From Entrophospora sp. SA101 (Eukaryota; Glomeromycota; Glomeromycetes; Entrophosporales; Entrophosporaceae), in contig CAUDNR010004254.1 of NCBI GenBank assembly GCA_958430865.1, positions 19,607-42,636 on the forward strand: a stretch of DNA of 23,030 nucleotides, given 5' to 3'. A model generated the notes under the pieces. It made no database searches. It saw only the letters and a list, made by a program, of their open reading frames with translations, and was not told where the DNA came from. Below, in pieces: positions 8,801 through 17,285 of the stretch. The first letter of the stretch is position 1. Every line of letters begins with the position of its first letter. The position numbers and the translations under genes were made by a program.

Positions 8801-9786
8801 ATCCATCCTCAGTTGATTTGCATAAATTTTATTCAGCTAAGCAGTGGGAAGCGGTACATATTCTTGTCCAATCAATAGGCTTCAGTGATATAGATGATAC
8901 GAATATTCTTTCTGGTGATGATGTGGCTAAGACTTTTGAGCAATCACAGGAAAAAATCATTAAAATTCAAGAAGATGCATTGCTACTCTTCGGTTTTAAG
9001 ACCAGAGCTAAAGGAACACCAGATCTCAATGCTACAATAAAATTTATTAATGCAATACTAGGTAATTGGTGCGGTTATACTATCAAGAGTGAGCGAATGC
9101 TCTTGGGGCCAAAAGATCAACGAGTGTGGAAGCGCACTTATTGGATTTATCGTGTACCAGATAATGGAGCTGGTTTTGAAACTATAGAAAGAATAATAGC
9201 TATAAAATCAAACGATCCTAATTATTACCCTACAAATCCAATTCTTCCACCATATAAACCTGAATCGGTCAATGAAACTCAAGAACTTTTCGATTCTATA
9301 CCCATTACTAGTGATATCACCATTTCAAAATCCAGTAATAAGGTTTGTGAAAAGAGTTCTTGCAATAACATAGTCGAAAAATCTATGACAAATTTACCAC
9401 AATTGTCCTCTATAGTATTGGCTCAAAATCAATCAAACAATTTCGAGCAATTTTCAAACATTACCGAAACTAGGATTGAAATACCTGAATCCTTAATTTC
9501 TTTATCTTCAGAATATCTTATCAAAAACGAATCTGATATTGATACTCTTATCTTTTATTTACAAGAAAAATTCCAAATGTCGAAAGAAAAATTAGAACAA
9601 TGGCGAGCCAAGATTGCCTTTGAAATGCGGGATAACCATAATTATTGGAAAAAAGAGCGCGAAAGCATGAATGAAGCTGAGTTCTTGGAACACAAGCGAA
9701 ATTTTGAAACTAAATTAGGTATTCCTACTACTCCGCACAAAAAAGAATTAAAAACCTACTCTTTAGCCTTTATCGAATATGCGTAA
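5857..9786 (+). pseudogene. AEP primase + SF2 origin-binding helicase, frameshifted
   Basis: ATG at 5857 is preferred; a TTG 18 codons earlier is in frame but unlikely. About 1310 codons in all. The N-terminal part is an archaeo-eukaryotic-type primase: ILDIDA (catalytic Asp pair, residues 121-123), SWH (about 185-187), FID (Asp about 221) with a downstream Arg (SLRLLG), and then a zinc motif CPIC...H...C at 336-362. The helicase follows: Walker A STVGTGKT at 443-450, DEAN box at 538-541, TSTVEAGISFE (motif V) and QMLFRIRD (motif VI). This order is that of origin-binding helicase-primases of asfarvirus/herpesvirus type. A C-terminal region of about 550 residues has no motif I recognise. The gene is broken by a frameshift near 7510, a TGA at 7790-7792 and a second shift near 8075 that restores the first frame. 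The lesions fall in or near the helicase core, so no full product is expected. Confidence 0.7.
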
Positions 9787-10107
9787 TTGTTGTTATATAT
9801 CTTTCAAGGTGATATAAACTAGTTAAGTAGTAATTTCTGGAGAAGAGAGATTGCTACATTTAACTAGTCATTCATCTCGGGTAAGCATTTCTTACAATAA
9901 GTATGAGAAAAAATTCAAATCAAAAATTAATATTCCGATACCTGGATCATATAAAGGGATTTTTGTGTCGCGCGATTTTGATTAAGATAAATTTCAGGTA
10001 AGTACCTCCGATATATAAGGTATGTATGAGTCAGAGAATCGAAGCTCAGCTTCCTCGATAACCATTTTTGTGTTGCCTAATTTAGATATCAATAAAAATG
10101 ATACTTC
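9787..10107. other. Spacer after the primase-helicase with a short hairpin
   Basis: There is no gene here. It contains the inverted repeat listed separately at 9818-9868 and a perfect short hairpin GAAGCT-c-AGCTTC at 10041-10053, similar in design to the GGCAC-TAC-GTGCC hairpins at 10549-10713. The rest is AT-rich. Confidence 0.45.
9818..9868. repeat. Inverted repeat 3' of the primase-helicase
   Basis: ACTAGTTAAGTAG (9818-9830) pairs with CTACatTTAACTAGT (9854-9868). This gives 13 base pairs with a two-base bulge and a 23-base loop. It lies 32 bases after the stop codon of the primase-helicase gene. It could be a transcript 3'-end structure or part of the right end of the element. Neither is shown. 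Confidence 0.5.
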
Positions 10108-10212
10108 AAGGTATCGAAAAAAGTGATACTCCAAAGTTTTCGAATTAGTGGTACCCCAGGTTTCATTTTCTGATTATAAATAGTGTTCACGTTTTTTGAT
10201 ACATGTTTGATA

Positions 10213-10393
10213 ATGATATCCCAAAGTTTTCGATATAGTGTTATTCCAAAGTTTTCTATAGTGTTATCCCAAAGTTTTCGATATAGTGTTATTCCAAAGT
10301 TTTCTATAGTGTTATCCCAAAGTTTTCGATATAGTGTTATTCCAAAGTTTTCTATAGTATTATCCCAAAGTTTTCGATATAATGATATCCCAA
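10213..10393. repeat. 48-bp tandem repeat (four partial copies)
   Basis: The segment cccaaagttttcgatat recurs at about 10220, 10268, 10316 and 10364, an exact 48-bp period. Each unit is itself two similar halves (agtgttatcccaaagttttc and agtgttattccaaagttttc), giving a roughly 24-bp subrepeat. Related single units occur at 10108-10160. Because 48 is a multiple of three the array looks like a repetitive reading frame, but I do not regard that as a gene. The motif resembles the ends of the adjacent inverted-repeat elements. Confidence 0.8.
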
Positions 10394-10441
10394 GGTATAA
10401 TTATTATAGAAAGATATATAAAATTATGCTTTGGGGTTACA
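10383..10441. mobile_element. MITE-like short inverted-repeat element, copy 1
   Basis: It begins TGATATCCCAAGGTATAATT and ends ATTATGCTTTGGGGTTACA, with imperfect ends relative to copy 2. The internal sequence is shared with copy 2 (ttattayagaaagatatata). It is about 59 bp and overlaps the right edge of the 48-bp array. No coding capacity. Confidence 0.5.
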
Positions 10442-10464
10442 TACAAATAGGTATCGAAAAAAAG

Positions 10465-10530
10465 TGATACCCCAAGGTATAATTATTACAGAAAGATATA
10501 TAATATATAAAATTATGCTTTGGGGTATCA
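10465..10530. mobile_element. MITE-like short inverted-repeat element, copy 2
   Basis: The ends are a perfect 11-bp inverted repeat, TGATACCCCAA (10465-10475) and TTGGGGTATCA (10520-10530). The interior matches copy 1 with a few extra bases (taatata). At 66 bp it is far too short to encode anything. It could be a minimal non-autonomous DNA transposon or a decayed pair of transposon ends. The prefix gtatcgaaaaaaagtgatac also occurs in slightly different form at about 10111. Confidence 0.55.
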
Positions 10531-10538
10531 ACGGATAT

Positions 10539-10713
10539 GATAACAATTCGGCACTATGTGCCTCATCCTCAGGTTACCAAATAGGATAACAATTCGGCAC
10601 TACGTGCCTCATTCTAAGATAACATAATAGATAACGATTCGGCACTACGTGCCTCATTCTAAGATAACATAATAGATAACGATTCGGCACTACGTGCCTC
10701 ATCCTCGGGTTAC
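10539..10713. repeat. 45-46-bp tandem repeat with GGCAC/GTGCC hairpin
   Basis: Four copies start at about 10539, 10585, 10630 and 10675. Each carries gataac(a/g)attcggcactacgt and then gcctcat. The core GGCAC-TAC-GTGCC is self-complementary and would form a 5-bp hairpin. The array is cut off by the run of N, so its true length is unknown. Confidence 0.8.
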
Positions 10714-11713
10714 NNNNNNNNNNNNNNNNNNNNNNNNNNNNNNNNNNNNNNNNNNNNNNNNNNNNNNNNNNNNNNNNNNNNNNNNNNNNNNNNNNNNNNN
10801 NNNNNNNNNNNNNNNNNNNNNNNNNNNNNNNNNNNNNNNNNNNNNNNNNNNNNNNNNNNNNNNNNNNNNNNNNNNNNNNNNNNNNNNNNNNNNNNNNNNN
10901 NNNNNNNNNNNNNNNNNNNNNNNNNNNNNNNNNNNNNNNNNNNNNNNNNNNNNNNNNNNNNNNNNNNNNNNNNNNNNNNNNNNNNNNNNNNNNNNNNNNN
11001 NNNNNNNNNNNNNNNNNNNNNNNNNNNNNNNNNNNNNNNNNNNNNNNNNNNNNNNNNNNNNNNNNNNNNNNNNNNNNNNNNNNNNNNNNNNNNNNNNNNN
11101 NNNNNNNNNNNNNNNNNNNNNNNNNNNNNNNNNNNNNNNNNNNNNNNNNNNNNNNNNNNNNNNNNNNNNNNNNNNNNNNNNNNNNNNNNNNNNNNNNNNN
11201 NNNNNNNNNNNNNNNNNNNNNNNNNNNNNNNNNNNNNNNNNNNNNNNNNNNNNNNNNNNNNNNNNNNNNNNNNNNNNNNNNNNNNNNNNNNNNNNNNNNN
11301 NNNNNNNNNNNNNNNNNNNNNNNNNNNNNNNNNNNNNNNNNNNNNNNNNNNNNNNNNNNNNNNNNNNNNNNNNNNNNNNNNNNNNNNNNNNNNNNNNNNN
11401 NNNNNNNNNNNNNNNNNNNNNNNNNNNNNNNNNNNNNNNNNNNNNNNNNNNNNNNNNNNNNNNNNNNNNNNNNNNNNNNNNNNNNNNNNNNNNNNNNNNN
11501 NNNNNNNNNNNNNNNNNNNNNNNNNNNNNNNNNNNNNNNNNNNNNNNNNNNNNNNNNNNNNNNNNNNNNNNNNNNNNNNNNNNNNNNNNNNNNNNNNNNN
11601 NNNNNNNNNNNNNNNNNNNNNNNNNNNNNNNNNNNNNNNNNNNNNNNNNNNNNNNNNNNNNNNNNNNNNNNNNNNNNNNNNNNNNNNNNNNNNNNNNNNN
11701 NNNNNNNNNNNNN
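10714..11713. other. Assembly gap (1000 N)
   Basis: This is exactly 1000 ambiguous bases, so the size is probably a placeholder. The gap lies between the 45-bp hairpin array and a kinase fragment. Both flanks are repetitive, which would explain the break. Any protein predicted across it is meaningless. Confidence 0.98.
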
Positions 11714-12937
11714 GGATTAACACAAGATCCAGCTACAAAAGAATATATCTTTGTAATGGAATACATGGAAGATGGAAGTCTTCAAGATTATGAAGATCAA
11801 TATTCAAAGGAAAGAAAGAAATATTATGGGGAATGTCCAACCTGCAATAGATATAATACTAATAGGGCATGGTGTCAATCATGTGATCCAAAGTTGTTAA
11901 CTGAAGGATGGACTAGTGGCAACAAAACATTAGATAAATTGATTAAAAGTACACAATTTAAAGCAACTAAGTATCATTATAGTAATCATCTTCAATGGAT
12001 TCCTTATAATGATTTGACAAATATTGAAAAGATAGGTGAAGGTGGGTTTGCAACTATATCAAAAGCTACTTGGTTAAATGGTTTGAAAGATATAAATAGT
12101 GGTGGTGATGGAAGAACTAGTGAAGATAGGACTGTGGCATTAAAAAAATTAAATAATTCACAGAATATTTCTGATGAATTTCTTAATGAGGTAAATTATT
12201 TTATATTTATTTTCAGATTTTTTAAATATTATCAATTATTACTGTTGCAATTAAATATTTTATTTATTATTTAGTTCAAAAATTATATGAAATTTCATAA
12301 TAAAGATGATATAATTCATATTTATGGATTAACACAAGATCCAATTACCAAAGAATATATATTTGTAATGGAATATATGGAAGATGGAAGTCTCCAAAAT
12401 TATTTAACTAAATATTTTAAAAATTTAAAATGGGAAAAGAAAGTTGATATTCTTTATTTTATTATTGAAGGTTTAAAAGATATTAATAAAAAAAAAATTA
12501 TTCATCATGATTTTCATAGTGGTAATATTCTTCAAAGTAAATGGAAGTCATTTATTGCAGACTTAGGATTATCATGCCCAGCTAATCAAACATCAACAAA
12601 CAAAAATGATATATGTGGAGTATTACCATATATTGCACCAGAAGTTTTAAAAAAGAAATCATATACAATGGCATCAGATGTATACAGTTTTGGAGTTCTG
12701 ATGTCAGTAGTATCAACTGGCCAACAACCATTTAATAATTTGGCACATGATGAATGTCTTGCAATGAATATATGTAAAGGTGCAAGACCTGGATTCTCTA
12801 ACAATACACCAAAATTCTATATTGAACTAGCATTCAAATGCATGGATGCTAATCCAGATAAACGTCCAACTGCTAAAGAAATTTGTAGAATTATTGAACA
12901 TTGGCCACTTGAAAATTTGAGAAAATGGATGAAATAA
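11714..12937 (+). CDS. Protein kinase with N-terminal CxxC ribbon (5' end in gap)
   Basis: The first about 26 codons after the gap (GLTQDPATKEYIF...DGSLQDY) match the middle of the kinase domain, as found again at 12326 onward. They run in frame into the N-terminal region of the next kinase: a zinc-ribbon-like ECPTCNRYN...WCQSCDP, then WIPYNDLTNIEKIGEGGFAT (glycine loop) and VALKKL (ATP-binding Lys). Exon 1 ends at 12190, the intron is 12191-12274 (GT-AG, phase 0), and exon 2 runs 12275-12937. Exon 2 carries HHDFHSGN (catalytic loop), ADLGLS (DLG in place of DFG), VLPYIAPEVL (APE) and RPTAKEIC. This is the expanded TKL-like kinase type of arbuscular mycorrhizal fungi. The frame stops at 12937, but a conserved-looking tail continues in another frame (12928-13192). 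The mixed 5' end suggests a fused third copy extending into the gap. Confidence 0.75.
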
Positions 12938-13192
12938 AATTTGATCCTTCAACAATTGCTGCAACAATTCATCCAAATGCAGTTTATACTAGCAGATTAT
13001 TAAAATTTACAAACCTTCCCCAACCTGTTAATTCCAATAAAGTAACAATTATTTGTAACCATAGAGGTGATTATTGACATTTAATCAATGATTATTTTCA
13101 TTTTTATTAATTTAATATTAACAATATCCACTCTTGTGATAAATATTTTTTTAGATTCTCATCAGATTGATTTAGATATAGATGAATTTTAA
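12928..13192 (+). pseudogene. Out-of-frame kinase C-terminal tail with its last exon
   Basis: Overlapping the kinase stop, the frame starting at 12928 reads DEIKFDPSTIAATIHPNA, then YTSRLLKFTNLPQPVNSNK, to 13066. It then continues across a GT-AG intron (13067-13154) into DSHQIDLDIDEF and a TAA at 13190-13192. Splice phases agree (phase 1). This is the kind of tail expected for these kinases (an IHPxAVYTSR segment and an acidic end). A one-base loss near 12926-12928 would explain why it is out of frame. The same structure is repeated at 16451-16715. Confidence 0.6.
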
Positions 13193-13762
13193 ATACTGAC
13201 ATATTTTTATTTATTTGGCTACTATAGTTGTGGTACTAAATATCTTGAAAATGAAATTTTATTTAATAGTGATATTATATGTATATCTTTGGGGGGTTTT
13301 TTTACATTGAAATTTGGATGTCAAATATGCACACTAAAATAATGATTTTGTTAAAAAATAAATGTAATATAATTGCAGTATTATTTATTTCCTAGCCTTT
13401 TCAAATCAATATTTCATTTTTTTATAGCATTAACAAGTTGGATTGATGCATTTAACAATATATCATATATAATATATAAATAATTTACTGTATATTAATA
13501 AAAATATATATATTATTTAAATATGGCCCTCCAAGACAATTCAGGAATAGATGCATCATTTAAAAGCTGCAATGAACTTTGCTAATCAAATACCATATAA
13601 AAATACATTTGGCATCAGGAAATTAAAAATGCGTTATTCATAGCACATGATGAAAATAATGTTATTCAATAGACTCTATACAGAATTTATGTAATTTTTT
13701 ATTTAGCTAATTTAGAAATTTAGCAACATTTAACATTTACATTAATAATATTTACATTTAAA
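13193..13762. other. Spacer with a possible coding relic at 13523-13700
   Basis: Most of this is AT-rich non-coding DNA. From ATG 13523 on the plus strand, short coding-like pieces follow in changing frames: MALQDNSGID, then HHLKAAMNFANQIPYKNTFG, then NALFIAHDENNVIQ before a TAG. This could be a small decayed gene. I recognise no family. The same sequence lies 3523 bp further on. Confidence 0.3.
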
Positions 13763-15124
13763 TTAAATTAAACATATGTGTGTGAAGAATAATTGTTCAG
13801 AGTGAATATCATTAACATAAATTTCTTCAATGACATTCAAATTCATAAAACCAAATGTTGATTCATTTTCACTTTGATTGTTATGTTTCTCAGAATCACT
13901 GGCATCATTAGAATCACTTGATTCACTTGATTTGCTGATGGCTAATCTCTCATATTTGTCATAGTCAATAATAATGTCATCACTATTATCTACTCCCTTT
14001 ATAAAATAAAATAAAATATACCATTTTTAATTAATTTATAAGATACAAACTTATATAAAAAATAATAAACATACTTTGAACTTTTGCACCCTCATAACAA
14101 CATGCTTGTCTTTCATATCTGTTCCATGTTTAGGATCTAGAAGTAAACTTACAACTATCATTGCAAAATAGAACAAGCTCTGAGATGGAATACCAGCTGG
14201 CCATATTTTCAATGTAATTTCAGCAATATATGTATTATTGTTATTATTTTCTATCGTTTTAAACAAGTTTTTTCTACACCACTCAGTTTTTGAGAAAGTT
14301 TTCCATTCTTTTAATTCTTTTATTGAAGATTGTGAGTTTATATAATCTAATTTATCATTTCCAAATACAGTAAACATAGCACTTTTTGTTCATTGTACAT
14401 GAGATCTATGAGCTGTTCTCATTGCAGTTTGTCCCTATAAACACATATTAATTTATAAAAAAAAATACATAATAATATATTAAACATATTAAGGCATAAA
14501 TATATTGATCATAGTAATTATATATTTTAGCAAAATATTTCTCATAACTTTTTGAATTGCTGGGTGTTGTTGATCTCTTTTTTTTTTGAGTCATATTGCT
14601 CATTTATAATACTAATGAAATAATCATTAAAGCCAGTTTCATTTGGATAAATATATCCATTTTCCAGTAACAGATTTCCAAACTTCCTATATTTATTCAA
14701 ATGTTTTAAATCTTTATAAATCAATGCCAATTATGAAAAATAAATATATAAATGAGTTTACCTTATACCACTGATTGTCATTTTCTTTAAAAACTTGTGA
14801 GTCTTTCTTTTTAATTCCTTTAATTCATTTAATAATTTAGTATAATTTTGAATCTAATTTTTTTACAATTTTATTAGTCTCAACCAGTAATTCAGTATTT
14901 TTTCTTAAGATTTGTTTTAATGTATTTTTATCAATACTGCCTATTAAAAAATAAGTAAAATTATACAGTAATCTATTATTGTTAAATCTTTCATGCATTG
15001 GGAAGGATATATATACCATTGCTATAACTACTGTTTGATTCCAATAATCATAATTGACATCAGCAGTCAAGGGATGTATTGGTGGTAAATTAGTTTGATT
15101 ACTTATTGTAGAAGTTAATAGCAA
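13763..15124 (-). pseudogene. Uncharacterised multi-exon gene, decayed, copy 1
   Basis: Several minus-strand exons can be read. The clearest are 14434-14075 (acceptor at 14436-14435, donor gtatgt at 14074) and 13996-13763, joined by a 78-bp intron in phase 0. They encode a segment with IWPAGIPSQSLFYFAMIVVS and DPKHGTDMKDKHVVMRVQKF, then a Ser/Asp/Glu-rich tail (SKSSESSDSNDASDSEKHNN). Upstream exons lie at about 14711-14500, 14940-14762 (with KNTLKQILRKNTELLVETNK) and 15124-15017 (intron 15016-14941). Lesions include a TGA at 14392-14390 and frame changes at an A10 run near 14580 and near 14837. The family is unknown to me. The acidic tail and conserved core suggest a nuclear protein, but that is a guess. 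It lies antisense between the kinase genes. Confidence 0.5.
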
Positions 15125-15226
15125 TTGATGTGGAATTAGCTTGATTATTGGTTGGACTAGTTCTGTTACTAATTTGTGTTGATGATCATGAAGAAATAAT
15201 TGATAAATGTGAAGAAGTTAGTCCAT

Positions 15227-16460
15227 ATGCTGGAAGCTAAAAAAATTTTTTATATGCCACAAATAATTTTAAAAATGGAAGACATTTTGGATGAAAATAA
15301 ACATCATGATGATACTTCTATTGATAAAAATGATGATGGTAAATATTCAAAGGAAAGGAATGAAGAATACGGGGAATGTCCAACATGTAATAGATATAAT
15401 ACTCGTTATTCATGGTGTCAATCATGTGATCCAAAGCTATTAACTGAAGGATGGACTAGTGGCAATGAAACATTAGATGAGTTGATTAAAAGTACACAAC
15501 TTAAAGCAACTGAGTATTGGAATAATTGTTATCTTCAATGGATTCCTTATAATGATTTAACAAATATTAAAAAGATAGATGAAGGTGGTTCTGCAACTAT
15601 ATACAAAGCTACTTGGTTAAATGGTGAGAAATATGGAAGTGTAAATAATGAAAGAATTAGCAAAGATATGTCTGTGGCATTAAAAAAACTACATAATTCA
15701 CAGAATATTTCTGATGAATTTCTTAATGAGGTAAATTATTTTATTAAATGTTATTGATTATTATTGTTGTAATTAAATATTTTATTTATTGTTTTAGTTC
15801 AAAAATTATATGAAGTTTCATGGTAAAGGTTTTATAATTCATATTTATGGATTAACACAAGATCCAATTACAAAAGAATATATATTTGTATTGGAATATA
15901 TGGAAGATGGAAGTCTTCAAAATTATTTAACAAAAGGTTTTAAAAATTTAAAATGGAATATGAAAATTAGTATTCTTATATATATTATTAATGATTTAAA
16001 AGATATCCATGAAAAAGAAATTATTCATCATGATCTTCATAGTGGTAATATTCTTCAAGATTCTAATGATTCATATATTGCAGACTTAGGATTATCATGC
16101 CCAGCTAGTCAATCATCATCATCAAATAAAAATGATATATTTGGAGTACTACCATATGTTGCACCAGAAGTTTTAAAGGAGAAGCCATATACAAAAGCAT
16201 CAGATATATATAGTTTAGGAGTTCTGTCTGTAATATCAACTGGTCAACAACCTTTTAATAATTTGGCACATGATTTTGGGCTTGCAATGAAAATATGTGA
16301 AGGTGTAAGACCTGGATTCTCAAACAATACACCAAAATTCTATATTGAACTAGCATTCAAATGCATGGATGCTAATCCAGATAAACGTCCAACTGCTAAA
16401 GAAATTTGTAGAATTATTGAACATTGGCCACTTGAAAATTTGAGAAAATGGATGAAATAA
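15227..16460 (+). CDS. Protein kinase with N-terminal CxxC ribbon, second copy
   Basis: ATG at 15227 is the first in-frame choice, with ATG 15275 as an alternative just before MEDILDENKHHDD. Exon 1 (to 15730) carries ECPTC...WCQSC (Cys about 51, 54, 64, 67), WIPYNDLTNIKKIDEGGSAT (a degraded glycine loop) and VALKKL. The intron is 15731-15797 (67 bp, phase 0). Exon 2 (15798-16460) carries HHDLHSGN, ADLGLS, VLPYVAPEVL and RPTAKEIC. It is clearly a paralogue of the gene at 11714-12937, diverged in the first two thirds but identical from 16323 on. The ID in place of IG in the glycine loop may lower activity. The 5' boundary coincides with the end of the duplicated block at 15239, so the original promoter and first codons may have been replaced. 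Confidence 0.75.
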
Positions 16461-16715
16461 AATTTGATCCTTCAACAATTGCTGCAACAATTCATCCAAA
16501 TGCAGTTTATACTAGCAGATTATTAAAATTTACAAACCTTCCCCAACCTGTTAATTCCAATAAAGTAACAATTATTTGTAACCATAGAGGTGATTATTGA
16601 CATTTAATCAATGATTATTTTCATTTTTATTAATTTAATATTAACAATATCCACTCTTGTGATAAATATTTTTTTAGATTCTCATCAGATTGATTTAGAT
16701 ATAGATGAATTTTAA
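16451..16715 (+). pseudogene. Out-of-frame kinase tail, second copy
   Basis: This has the same sequence and structure as 12928-13192: an open tail with IHPNAVYTSR, a GT-AG intron at 16590-16677 and a last short exon ending DIDEF and TAA. It lies out of frame with the kinase stop at 16460. Because both copies share the shift, it predates the duplication or was spread by gene conversion. Confidence 0.6.
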
Positions 16716-17285
16716 ATACTGACATATTTTTATTTATTTGGCTACTATAGTTGTGGTACTAAATATCTTGAAAATGAAATTTTATTTAATAGTGATATTA
16801 TATGTATATCTTTGGGGGGTTTTTTTACATTGAAATTTGGATGTCAAATATGCACACTAAAATAATGATTTTGTTAAAAAATAAATGTAATATAATTGCA
16901 GTATTATTTATTTCCTAGCCTTTTCAAATCAATATTTCATTTTTTTATAGCATTAACAAGTTGGATTGATGCATTTAACAATATATCATATATAATATAT
17001 AAATAATTTACTGTATATTAATAAAAATATATATATTATTTAAATATGGCCCTCCAAGACAATTCAGGAATAGATGCATCATTTAAAAGCTGCAATGAAC
17101 TTTGCTAATCAAATACCATATAAAAATACATTTGGCATCAGGAAATTAAAAATGCGTTATTCATAGCACATGATGAAAATAATGTTATTCAATAGACTCT
17201 ATACAGAATTTATGTAATTTTTTATTTAGCTAATTTAGAAATTTAGCAACATTTAACATTTACATTAATAATATTTACATTTAAA
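16716..17285. other. Spacer, duplicate of 13193-13762
   Basis: AT-rich spacer identical to the first copy, including the possible coding relic (here 17046-17223). Nothing further is recognised. Confidence 0.4.

Larger units (their letters stand above)
3955..9786. mobile_element. Putative self-replicating tyrosine-recombinase element (decayed)
   Basis: Three adjacent genes make a plausible mobile module: a tyrosine recombinase (-), a small Cys/His-rich protein (-) and a divergent primase plus SF2 helicase (+). A recombinase would move the DNA and a primase-helicase would start its replication. I did not find clear terminal repeats or target duplications, so the ends given are only the outer gene ends. 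The Gag-like relic at 3630-3965 and the inverted repeat at 9818-9868 lie just outside and could belong to the element. Known relatives of the pieces are Crypton-type recombinases and the origin-binding helicase-primases of large DNA viruses. The grouping into one element is inference. Confidence 0.45.
12800..15239. repeat. 2440-bp duplicated block, copy 1
   Basis: By eye this is identical to 16323-18762 at a constant offset of 3523 bp, including a run of ten T at 14578-14587. Identity begins one base after a T/A difference (12799 versus 16322) inside the kinase coding sequence, and ends sharply after gctggaagcta at 15239. It contains the kinase 3' end and the antisense multi-exon gene. Confidence 0.85.

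Noticed and set aside
492..9786. Repeat-induced point mutation (RIP)
   Set aside because: The visible nonsense changes are CCA to TCA on the opposite strand rather than CpA to TpA, and the nearby duplicated blocks remain identical.
10183..10467. Repetitive 94-codon plus-strand frame (SQSFRYSVIPKFSIVL repeats)
   Set aside because: It is the translation of the 48-bp tandem array, whose period is a multiple of three. No independent sign of coding.
10213..10713. CRISPR-like array
   Set aside because: The units are contiguous tandem repeats without unique spacers, and the genome is eukaryotic.
10694..11766. Long frames across the gap
   Set aside because: They consist of unknown bases; only the part from 11714 on is sequence.
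492..14392. TGA codons as evidence for a UGA=Trp code (for example transfer from Mollicutes-related endobacteria)
   Set aside because: The same genes use TGG and also carry frameshifts and TAA stops, have introns or eukaryotic domains, and the F-box paralogue shows simple TGG-to-TGA decay.
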